DNA from: Paenibacillus cookii
GTDB taxonomy: Bacteria; Bacillota; Bacilli; Paenibacillales; Paenibacillaceae
Length of the DNA stretch: 64,000 nucleotides
Assembly (NCBI RefSeq): GCF_018333375.1
Contig: NZ_BORW01000005.1
Location: forward strand, 62,001 to 126,000
Direction of reading: 5' to 3'
Both the position numbers and the translations under genes were made by a program. Shown piece after piece: positions 25,568-33,195 of this stretch. Positions within the stretch are counted from its first letter, which is position 1. Each line of letters begins with the position of its first letter. The notes beneath the pieces are model-generated. The model made no database searches. It worked only from the letters and a program-made list of their open reading frames with translations, and was not told where the DNA came from.

Positions 25568-27003
25568 AAAGCCGTGAACGAAAGGAAGCCCAGGCCATCG
25601 AAGCCATCGTTGCGGAGCTGTTTGGATCAAGCTCGGATATCCGGAGAAAAACGATTCCGTTATCGGTACCGGGTTATTCGGTTCAGCTGATTTACTGCCA
25701 GGGATTGTCCGATACGGCAAGAGTGGAGCAATGGGTCGTGTCCGAACTGATGGATATACCGGAGCAGATCCTGCTGTCGGACGAGATGGATTGGCCGCGC
25801 AAAATTCCGTTCCCCATGGACCCGATCCCCGAGGACCAAAGGGAAGCGGCAATGAAAGAGACCGTGCTGGAGGGGGACCTCCCGCTGATCTTCGAGCCGT
25901 CGGACAGCTGCTACTCGATGATCATGGCCAATGCGCCCAAACGGCAGCCGGAGGAGCCGAACACGGAGGTTTCGACGAGGGGGCCGAGGGACGGTTTTAT
26001 CGAGGACTCGTACACCAATATCGCTTTGATCCGAAGACGGCTGAAGACCCATCTCCTTGCCGTCGAGGAGTTTACGATCGGTTCCGAAACGTCGACGAAG
26101 GTTCATCTTCTGTACCATAAGGAGACGATCCAGGAGCATGTCCTGCAGGAGATCCGAACGAAACTTTCCCGCATGAACGTCAAAGGCCTTGTGAGCAACA
26201 GCCAACTCGAAGAGATATTGACGGGCTTCTCGCTTTTTCCGCTGATGACTTATACGGGGAGGCCGGACTATGCCGTGAACGCGCTGCTCCACGGGAAATT
26301 TGCGATCGTGATGGGCGGGGCTCCGACGGTGCTCATCGCCCCGGCGAGCTTCAACTTCCTGCTCAACTCCTCGGAGGACGCCCATCTCGTCAATGTCGTG
26401 GTTGCTTTTACGCGTTTTTTGCGGATGTGCGGCGTGCTGCTTTCCCTGTTCCTGCCGGGGTTTTGGATTGCGCTGACGACGTACCATCAGGACCAAATCC
26501 CTTTTACGCTGCTGGCGACCCTGGTGAATTCCAGGCAGGGCGTGCCGCTTCCGGCTCCCCTGGAGGCGATGGTGATGCTGCTGTTGTTCGAGATTTTCCG
26601 CGAAGCGGGCATGCGGCTTCCTTCCGCGTTTGGGCAGACCTTATCGGTCGTGGGCGGGCTGATTATCGGCCAAGCTGCCATCAGCGCAGGGATTGCGGGC
26701 CCGGGAACGATCGTCGTCATCGCCATATCGGTGCTTGCGACGTTTACTTTGGTGAACCAGTCCCTGGTCAACATCGTCAGCCTGTTTCGCATTCTCGTGC
26801 TTCTGATCAGCGGGCTGTTGGGGTTGTTCGGCACGCTGTTCTGCCTGCTGGCTCTGGTCCTGTTCATGGTCAACCTGCGCTCATTCGGCACTTACTATTT
26901 GTCTCCGGTAAGCCCTCCGAGATTCAGGGAGATGCATAAAATCCTGTTTCGGATGCCGTGGGGAAAAGGCGAGTTCACCAGCAAGGCTGGGAAAAAGGGA
27001 TGA
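25564..27003 (+). CDS. Spore germination protein, GerA family
   Basis: A 479-residue GerA-type subunit of a nutrient germinant receptor in the spore inner membrane. A soluble N-terminal region (about 1-240) precedes about five helices. The conserved FSLFPLMTYTGRPDYAVNAL, GKFAIVMGGAPTVLIAP and PLPAPLEAMVMLLLFEIFRE segments are present. The GTG at 25564 overlaps the gerB stop (GTGA) and follows GGGGGAGA. The order here is B-A-C rather than the common A-B-C or A-C-B. Its own frame is intact, although the preceding gerB is broken. Confidence 0.92.
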   Translation: MKSRERKEAQAIEAIVAELFGSSSDIRRKTIPLSVPGYSVQLIYCQGLSDTARVEQWVVSELMDIPEQILLSDEMDWPRKIPFPMDPIPEDQREAAMKETVLEGDLPLIFEPSDSCYSMIMANAPKRQPEEPNTEVSTRGPRDGFIEDSYTNIALIRRRLKTHLLAVEEFTIGSETSTKVHLLYHKETIQEHVLQEIRTKLSRMNVKGLVSNSQLEEILTGFSLFPLMTYTGRPDYAVNALLHGKFAIVMGGAPTVLIAPASFNFLLNSSEDAHLVNVVVAFTRFLRMCGVLLSLFLPGFWIALTTYHQDQIPFTLLATLVNSRQGVPLPAPLEAMVMLLLFEIFREAGMRLPSAFGQTLSVVGGLIIGQAAISAGIAGPGTIVVIAISVLATFTLVNQSLVNIVSLFRILVLLISGLLGLFGTLFCLLALVLFMVNLRSFGTYYLSPVSPPRFREMHKILFRMPWGKGEFTSKAGKKG

Positions 27004-28148
27004 AAAACGTCATGCGTTGGGTCCGCTGCCTCCTTGCCGCGGCGCTCTTGACCGTTCCGCTTACGGGCTGCTGGGGAGCAAGGGAAATCGAACACATGAT
27101 TTACGTCAATACGATCGGGGTCGATTACGTTGAAAACCGGGTTGTCGTCTACATCCAGATGGTTAATTTCAGCGGCATCGCCAAAAAGGAGTCGGGGCAG
27201 GCGCAACAGCAGAAGACCTCCGTCGGGAAAGCGGAAGGGACCTCGTTCGATGAGGCGATTTTTAATTTGTATGCTTCCAGCCCGCAAAGGATCTCGTGGA
27301 GCAACGTGAAGTCGATCGTTTTCAGCGAGGCTGCCTTGAAGCATGGCATCGTGGATCAGGTGCTGGATGTATGGGATCGTTATTACGAATTCCGGTATAC
27401 CGTCTGGACGATGGCCACCCGGGATCCGTTGGAAGAGGTACTCAATACGAAATCCATCAACGAGCTGTCGGTTATCTACTCCCAGCTGAACAGCCCGATG
27501 CGGATCTATGAACAGAGCTCGGTCATTGCTCCGCTGTACCTTTACAAGTTTATATGGAAATGGAAGGAGAAGGGCGATACGGTTCTGCTGCCGTACGTCG
27601 AAATCATGCCGGGCTGGACGGAAGACGGGAAACCTTCGCCCAACGTCAGCATGACCGGGGTCTGTTTTTTGAATAACCATAAATTCCGTGGATGCCTTGT
27701 GTCGGAGGATATACTGGGTCTGAGATGGCTGGAAAAGAAAACAAGAAGAACCCCGCTTGCGGTCAAGCAGGAGAGAAAAGTACAGGCCATGATGGTCATG
27801 AACAAAATCAAGTCCTCGATCCGTCCGAAGCTGAGGCAGGGCAAGCCCGTTTTCGACATCACCGTGTCCATGCAGGCCACGATTCCGCAGCTCAACGCAA
27901 GCCTGAACAAGCGGGAACTGGAAATGGAAGCCGCAAGGGAAGTGAAGGAACAGGTGAGGGGAACCTATTTAAAAGCCCTGGAAATGGGCGTCGACGCATA
28001 TGGGCTATCGGGCGTACTCCGCCGGAATATGCCCGATGCCTGGCATCGATTAAGCGCCAAGGGGGGCATCGATCTGGATTCGGGCAGCATCGGGAAGATC
28101 GATGTCAAGGTGAACCTGATCAGCGGCGGCATTTCGAAATTGAAATAA
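27000..28148 (+). CDS. Spore germination lipoprotein, GerC family
   Basis: A 382-residue Ger(x)C-family lipoprotein of the germinant receptor. The lipobox PLTGC sets Cys24 as the lipid site, followed by WGAREIEHMIYVNTIGVDYV, the family start. The middle FDEAIFNLYASSPQRISWSN and the C-terminal AREVKEQVRGTYLKALEMGV are conserved. The ATG at 27000 overlaps the gerA stop (ATGA). It ends the operon, 24 bp from a convergent MFS gene, with no clear terminator in that gap. Confidence 0.93.
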   Translation: MKNVMRWVRCLLAAALLTVPLTGCWGAREIEHMIYVNTIGVDYVENRVVVYIQMVNFSGIAKKESGQAQQQKTSVGKAEGTSFDEAIFNLYASSPQRISWSNVKSIVFSEAALKHGIVDQVLDVWDRYYEFRYTVWTMATRDPLEEVLNTKSINELSVIYSQLNSPMRIYEQSSVIAPLYLYKFIWKWKEKGDTVLLPYVEIMPGWTEDGKPSPNVSMTGVCFLNNHKFRGCLVSEDILGLRWLEKKTRRTPLAVKQERKVQAMMVMNKIKSSIRPKLRQGKPVFDITVSMQATIPQLNASLNKRELEMEAAREVKEQVRGTYLKALEMGVDAYGLSGVLRRNMPDAWHRLSAKGGIDLDSGSIGKIDVKVNLISGGISKLK

Positions 28149-28172
28149 ACGCCGGTTGCCCGCCGATTGCTT

Positions 28173-29417
28173 TTAGTTGCTGCAAGCCTCCTGCGCGATT
28201 TCCTGCCGTCGTTCGGCGGCTTGTAGCTGCCTGCGCTGCAAAACATATGCCGCGAAGCTGAGCGCAACCATAAAAAGCGTAAACAAAGCGAGCATCCACG
28301 AGGTTTGGTTCACCTCCAGATGGTCCATGCACCAGCCGATGATCAGGGGCAGCACCGCTCCCCCGACGCCGCCCGAGGCGATCAGGATGCTTGGCGTCGA
28401 TTCTTCGGTTCCTGCCAGCAGCTTGCTCGCAAAGACAAGGGCGATCGAAAAGATGCCGGACATAAACAACCCAAGCAGCAGGATGACGGCAAACGCGGAC
28501 CAGACCGCGGCGGTAAAAGGAAATACGGCAAGCAGCACCAGCGTGGCGGCGCAGCTGTAAAGCACGTACACGCGGTAATGGATCCGCTCGGCGACGGTCC
28601 CCGCGAAAATCCGCCCGACGGACATCGCGATCCAGAAGCAGGTGACGCTAAGCGCCGCGCCGGCTTCCTTCATGCCGATTTTTTCGATGAGAATGGCAGG
28701 CATGAAGTTGGCCAAACTCATTTCCGTGCCGACATAAAGAAAGAAAAAGACCATAAACAGCGCCAGGATTCCCCAGGATTTTCCCTGATACGGAAAACGT
28801 TTTTGGCCTGCAGCCTTGCTGATGTCCGAACCGCCGACGTTTGCTGCCGGCTTCTTGGCACGGAGCTCCGCGTCGATTTCCCCAAACGAGCTTTTGGCCC
28901 ACAGCAGCAGCGTCGCAAGAGCGAACAAGGAAATGACGAGGAAGGAAAAACGCCACCAGCCTTGGGAGATGAATCCGCTGGCAATCAGCGGCATCACCAT
29001 CGCGCCGACTCCGAATAAGACTTCGAGCCGGCTCATGGCAACCGCCGTTTTTTCCTTGATCGCCGCGATGATGATCGTCCCGATGACCGCTTCGATCATG
29101 CCGAACCCAAATCCGGCGCATACCGCGATCGGGTACAGCCATCCCCACGGCGGCAGCAGCAGGTACGCAAGCTCGGCTGCGCAAAGCAGGGAAATGGCGA
29201 TCAGCAGCCCGCCCCTTTTGCCGAAACGCCGGTTGAGAAGCGGAGAGACGAGAACGCCTGCCAGAAAACCGGCAAACTGGGTAAAAATGAGCGTGCCCCC
29301 TTGGCTGTATTCGCGGCCGTAATGTTCAAGCAGCACGGGGAGCACCGAGCCAAGCACCACATGGGCCAGCCCGATCAAAAAGTAGGATAGGCATCCGATC
29401 CATATCAATCGTTTCAT
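28173..29417 (-). CDS. MFS transporter, FucP/YfkF-like
   Basis: A 414-residue, 12-helix major facilitator protein. The loop between helices 2 and 3 reads LLNRRFGKRGG, and helix 5 has GFGFGMIEAVIGTIII. The mid-protein cytoplasmic loop is about 40 residues long. AAAGGAG lies 5 nt before the ATG at 29417; a longer frame to 29468 lacks a site. Its substrate is not evident; relatives include sugar transporters and multidrug pumps. It converges on gerC and diverges from the PNPOx-like gene. Confidence 0.82.
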   Translation of the reverse strand: MKRLIWIGCLSYFLIGLAHVVLGSVLPVLLEHYGREYSQGGTLIFTQFAGFLAGVLVSPLLNRRFGKRGGLLIAISLLCAAELAYLLLPPWGWLYPIAVCAGFGFGMIEAVIGTIIIAAIKEKTAVAMSRLEVLFGVGAMVMPLIASGFISQGWWRFSFLVISLFALATLLLWAKSSFGEIDAELRAKKPAANVGGSDISKAAGQKRFPYQGKSWGILALFMVFFFLYVGTEMSLANFMPAILIEKIGMKEAGAALSVTCFWIAMSVGRIFAGTVAERIHYRVYVLYSCAATLVLLAVFPFTAAVWSAFAVILLLGLFMSGIFSIALVFASKLLAGTEESTPSILIASGGVGGAVLPLIIGWCMDHLEVNQTSWMLALFTLFMVALSFAAYVLQRRQLQAAERRQEIAQEACSN

Positions 29418-29622
29418 GGTGACTCCTTTTAAAGGTGATATTTGCTTCATCCGGATTTTGACCGTCATTCCCGACTAGCATGTATGTTCATCATACTCGA
29501 AAACGGCTTCCAAAAGGCAGCTAAATATTGAAAAATCTTTCTGAATGATTCATCCCGTTCCGAAGCGGGCACACTACCTTTACAGCAGTTCACCGTTTTA
29601 TTCGGAAGGAGAAGCATTGTAC

Positions 29623-30042
29623 ATGGAAACCCGGATCGTCATGGAGCAAAACATCGTCAAAATTTTGGACCACCATGAATATTGCGCGTTTGCCACCGTG
29701 GAGGGAAACAAGCCCAAGCAGCGGTATATGATGCTGTACAACAGGGGCCTCAGCATTTATCTCATTACGGACCGGAAGACGCATAAAGTGGAGGAGCTGG
29801 AGGAAAACCCGCATGTTTCCCTGCTGTTCGGGTATGAAAACGGGAGCGCCGAAGGCTGGGCGGAAATCGAAGGAACCTGCAGCATCACGAATGACGGGGA
29901 GCTTCGCGAGCACTTCTGGAAACCTGAATTCAAAGCCAGCTTTACCGGACCCGAGGACCCGGATTACGTCGTTTTGAAAATCAAGCCGATCCGCATGATC
30001 CATGTGTCGGAAAACGGCGAAAGACATGAATGGATCGAGTAA
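29623..30042 (+). CDS. Pyridoxamine 5'-phosphate oxidase-like protein
   Basis: A 139-residue split-barrel flavin-binding protein resembling the general stress protein 26 / YdaG group. The barrel start reads CAFATVEGNKPKQRYMM, followed by LYLITDRKTHKVEELEENPH-type elements and GWAEIEGTCSIT. Such proteins bind FMN or F420-like cofactors, but the reaction is unknown. I chose the ATG at 29623, though a TTG at 29617 sits nearer the GGAAGGAG site. Confidence 0.8.
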   Translation: METRIVMEQNIVKILDHHEYCAFATVEGNKPKQRYMMLYNRGLSIYLITDRKTHKVEELEENPHVSLLFGYENGSAEGWAEIEGTCSITNDGELREHFWKPEFKASFTGPEDPDYVVLKIKPIRMIHVSENGERHEWIE

Positions 30043-30097
30043 AAACACGGGCCTTTTGTGGGGTTTTAGGACTATATAAACGTATGTCACATCTTCC

Positions 30098-30134
30098 ATA
30101 ATACTCGGGACAGGGTCCCGGGTATTATTTTTTG
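30098..30134 (+). terminator. Terminator after the PNPOx-like gene
   Basis: Nearly perfect 14-bp arms (30098-30111 and 30115-30128) with a 3-nt loop, then TTTTTT. Confidence 0.88.
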
Positions 30135-30249
30135 GCCATTTGGATGCATTTGTCTTTATTTTGGCTGGAAATGGATTTAAACTACTAGTGGATCTAAAAC
30201 ATATTTAACCGCTGGTCACTTTAAAAAACGGTTACAAAAGGTCCATGCC

Positions 30250-30268
30250 ATGTACTTATCAGGTACAT
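30250..30268. promoter_or_regulatory. Small inverted repeat before the nucleotidase gene
   Basis: ATGTAC and GTACAT (6-bp arms, 7-bp spacer) immediately upstream of the ribosome site AAGGAGGGG. It could be an operator or an mRNA hairpin; no regulator is assigned. Confidence 0.3.
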
Positions 30269-30287
30269 ATTTTCAAGGAGGGGTAAC

Positions 30288-32567
30288 ATGTCGAAGTCCC
30301 GTAAAAAAGTAGCAAAAACCATTACAGCCGCCGCCGTGGCATTCAATGTCCTGGCGCTCCCGTTTGCGGCCTATGCCGACGGAAGCACGGCGAACCCGAA
30401 GGTCAAACTCCGTTTGATGGAAACATCCGATTTGCATGTCAACATGGTCAACTATGACTACTATGCGGACAAGCCGACGGACGAATACGGATTCGCCAAA
30501 ACGGCCAGCCTGATCAACGCTGCGCGCAAGGAAGCCAAGAACAGCCTGCTGTTCGACAACGGCGACCTGCTGCAGGGCAATCCGCTGGGCGATTACGTAG
30601 CGAAAGTAAACCCGCTCAAGCCGGGCCAAATTCATCCCGTATATAAAGCGATGGACTTGATGGACTATGACGCGGGCGGCGTAGGGAACCATGAATTCAA
30701 CTACGGGCTCGATTTTCTGAAGCTGGCCGAACAAGGAGCCGACTTCCCGATCGTCAACGCCAACATTTACAAGGACGACGGGGATCAGGACGAAAGCAAT
30801 GACGTGAACTATTTTACCCCTTATACGATCCTGAACAAAAAAGTGATTGACGAAAACGGCCAGGAGCAGACCGTCAAAGTCGGCGTGATCGCTTTTGCCC
30901 CGCCGCAAATCATGCAGTGGGACAGCGCCAATCTGGTCGGCAAAGTCATTGCCAAGGACATCATCCAGACCGCCAAAAAGTTCGTACCGCAAATGAAAAA
31001 AGAAGGCGCCGACATCGTCGTCGCGATTCCGCACTCCGGCTTCGAGGATATTCCGCAAACGGAATTGATGGAAAACTCCGTGCTTTATTTGAGCCAGGTC
31101 GAAGGCATCGACGCGATCATGTTCGGGCATGCGCATAAAACCTTCCCGAGCGCCGAATTCAAGGGCAAAAAAGGGGTAGACCTCGAAAAAGGCACCATCA
31201 ACGGCGTTCCTTCCGTCGAACCGGGATATTGGGGGGACCATCTCGGCATCATCGATTTGGACCTTGAAAAGGTGGACGGCAAATGGAAGGTCGTCGATTC
31301 CAAAACCGAAACCCGCGCCGTGTACGACGTAACCAACAAAAAGGCGCTGGTCGACGCCGACCCGAAAATCGTCGATGCGGTAAAAACCGAGCATGACGCC
31401 ACGATCGAATACGTTCGCGGTCCGGTAGGCAAAACCACGGCGCCGATCAACAGCTATTTTGCGCTCGTGCAGGACGATCCGTCCATCCAAATCGTCACCA
31501 ACGCGCAAAAATGGTACGTGGAAAAGAACCTGAAGGGCACGGAATACGAAAATCTTCCGGTGCTGTCCGCAGGCGCTCCGTTTAAGGCGGGCGGACGTTC
31601 GGGCGCTTCCTATTACACGAACATTCCGGCCGGCACGATCGCGATCAAAAACGTGTCCGACCTGTACGTATACCCGAATACGGTGCATGCCGTCGTCGTC
31701 AACGGCGAGGAATTGAAAAACTGGCTTGAATGGTCCGCGGGACAGTTCAACCAAATCGATCCTTCGAAAACGACGGAGCAGCCGCTTATCAATAACGACT
31801 TCCCGACGTACAACTATGACGTCATCGACGGCGTGACTTATCAAATCGACGTGACGCAGCCGAACAAATACGACCTGAAAGGCAACGTGGTCAACCCGAA
31901 CGCGAACCGCATCAAAAACCTGCAATTCAACGGCAAACCGATCGATCCGAAGCAAAAATTCGTCGTGGCGACCAACAACTACCGCGCTTCGTCTTCCAAG
32001 CTGGCAAATCCGGACGGCAAACGGATCATCATGGCGGCTCCGGACGAAAACCGTCAGGTCATTATCGATTACATCCGCGACAACGGCACGATCAATCCTT
32101 CCGCGGACAACAACTGGTCGTTTGCTAAGGCCGACAAAAAGCTGAACGTCACGTTTACGTCGTCTCCGGACGCCAAAGACTTGGTAGCGAAAAGCAAAAA
32201 CATGACGTATGTCGGCGACGGAGGCAACGGATTTGCGAAATATGAGCTTGATCTGTCCGTAAGCGCGCCTGCGCCTTCGACGGAAACCGCGACGCCACCG
32301 GCGACGACTCCAACGCTTCCAACGAAACCGGAACAGCCTCCGGTTCCTACGGTTCCGGAGAAACCGTCGCAGCCTGAAACGAAGCCTGCACCTAAACCCG
32401 AACCGGCAAAACCGTCGACCATCGGCAAAGTGTATATCATCAAAAAAGGCGACAACCTGTACCGCATCGGACTCCGGTTCGGCGTGGATTGGGAGAAAAT
32501 CGCCAAAGCAAACGGCATCACCAACGTCCGCGGCCTGAAAATCGGGCAGGAAATTATTATCCCGTAA
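30288..32567 (+). CDS. Secreted 2',3'-cyclic-nucleotide phosphodiesterase / 3'-nucleotidase with LysM
   Basis: A 759-residue exported enzyme of the CpdB/YfkN family that dephosphorylates extracellular nucleotides. A signal peptide (about 1-32) precedes a calcineurin-like metallophosphatase domain: METSDLHVNM, the metal-binding DNGDLLQGNP and VGNHEFNYG, then AIPHSGFED and FGHAHKTFPS. A 5'-nucleotidase C-terminal domain covers about 380-620, with GAPFKAGGRSGA. A Pro/Thr/Lys-rich linker (about 660-710) leads to a single LysM domain (VYIIKKGDNLYRIGLRFGVD), which should hold the enzyme to peptidoglycan. The start follows AAGGAGGGG. The LysM end is an unusual anchor, since many relatives use a sortase motif. 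Confidence 0.93.
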   Translation: MSKSRKKVAKTITAAAVAFNVLALPFAAYADGSTANPKVKLRLMETSDLHVNMVNYDYYADKPTDEYGFAKTASLINAARKEAKNSLLFDNGDLLQGNPLGDYVAKVNPLKPGQIHPVYKAMDLMDYDAGGVGNHEFNYGLDFLKLAEQGADFPIVNANIYKDDGDQDESNDVNYFTPYTILNKKVIDENGQEQTVKVGVIAFAPPQIMQWDSANLVGKVIAKDIIQTAKKFVPQMKKEGADIVVAIPHSGFEDIPQTELMENSVLYLSQVEGIDAIMFGHAHKTFPSAEFKGKKGVDLEKGTINGVPSVEPGYWGDHLGIIDLDLEKVDGKWKVVDSKTETRAVYDVTNKKALVDADPKIVDAVKTEHDATIEYVRGPVGKTTAPINSYFALVQDDPSIQIVTNAQKWYVEKNLKGTEYENLPVLSAGAPFKAGGRSGASYYTNIPAGTIAIKNVSDLYVYPNTVHAVVVNGEELKNWLEWSAGQFNQIDPSKTTEQPLINNDFPTYNYDVIDGVTYQIDVTQPNKYDLKGNVVNPNANRIKNLQFNGKPIDPKQKFVVATNNYRASSSKLANPDGKRIIMAAPDENRQVIIDYIRDNGTINPSADNNWSFAKADKKLNVTFTSSPDAKDLVAKSKNMTYVGDGGNGFAKYELDLSVSAPAPSTETATPPATTPTLPTKPEQPPVPTVPEKPSQPETKPAPKPEPAKPSTIGKVYIIKKGDNLYRIGLRFGVDWEKIAKANGITNVRGLKIGQEIIIP

Positions 32568-32592
32568 CTAAAAGTGACTTGTAATATCAATA

Positions 32593-32637
32593 AAAACAAG
32601 CCGGCGGTTGATGTTTGACCGCCGGCTTGTTTTGTCA
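32593..32637 (+). terminator. Terminator after the nucleotidase gene
   Basis: Perfect 16-bp arms (32593-32608 and 32618-32633) with a 9-nt loop and flanking A/T runs that allow function in both directions. Confidence 0.92.
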
Positions 32638-32815
32638 AACTGCATCCATCAAAGGGACAATATTTACTGAGAGAAGGTAAACACTCCATCATATTTATGA
32701 AAGACTTGATTTCTATCATCGCTTTCTTTCGAACGAAAGGAAGCTGGTACTGTTTTGGATCCTTTATGATTTTTTTTCGATCCCGAGATCCCAATGTCTC
32801 TTTAAATCACAGCCC

Positions 32816-33013
32816 CTAATTATCGGCGAAATTGAAGCTTTTGCGACTGACGAAAATGTAGAGTATCACGGAACTTTTTCAAACGAATACGAAATTGGTT
32901 CAGAGATTTACTCGGTTGAGGGAATAGATCCTGCGAAAGCCATCGCAGTGAAATCCAAGGGAGTGTTCACCTTGTTGATAGAACAATCATTGAACATGAA
33001 TCAAATCCCCTAG
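32816..33013 (+). pseudogene. Remnant of a small exported-protein gene
   Basis: A frame of 65 codons ends at TAG 33011 and reads LIIGEIEAFATDENVEYHGT near its start and YEIGSEIYSVEGIDPAKAIA further on. It looks like the C-terminal part of small secreted proteins with an IGxxIYxIxG pattern, but I do not recognise a named family. The frame is open back to 32681 without a start codon. An ATG at 32697 in another frame encodes a short hydrophobic stretch that stops at the junction, consistent with a frameshifted N-terminus. The region is visibly AT-richer than its neighbours. No promoter or ribosome site fits. Confidence 0.5.
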
Positions 33014-33040
33014 GTCTGCAATACGTATGAACCCCTTGGG

Positions 33041-33187
33041 GCAGCCGTTTGACTCGTCCTTGTGAAAACGGCCTCCCGTCATGTAAAGCCCGGTCAATAA
33101 TACGCCAAGGCGCCGATCGTTGCCGTAGGGGCAAACGCTTGGCGAGTCCTTAAAATGGCGTGGTATGTCAGGCATGGACGGGAGGCA
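33041..33187. other. Unexplained segment with nested inverted repeats
   Basis: About 145 bp contain several mutually compatible or competing helices. These are GCCGTTT/AAACGGC (33044-33050, 33066-33072), GCCTCCCGTC/GACGGGAGGC (33071-33080, 33177-33186), CGCCAAG/CTTGGCG (33103-33109, 33138-33144), CGTTGCC/GGCAAACG with a bulge (33118-33124, 33130-33137), and GACTCG/CGAGTC (33051-33056, 33143-33148). No T-run follows. It could be a structured RNA, the 3' untranslated region of the adjacent minus-strand phosphorylase, or the end of a lost mobile element. I do not recognise a known RNA family. Confidence 0.4.
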
Positions 33188-33195
33188 GCCATGAG

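Noticed and set aside
30180..30245. Possible PhoP box upstream of the nucleotidase gene
   Set aside because: TTTAACC and TTACAAA stretches are present, but not with the repeated spacing of a PhoP box.
30273..31955. A 560-codon open frame opposite the nucleotidase gene
   Set aside because: Antisense shadow without motifs or a ribosome site.
32987..33175. Minus-strand 62-codon frame across the structured segment
   Set aside because: Its sequence follows the inverted repeats, with no ribosome site or family; better explained by the structure.
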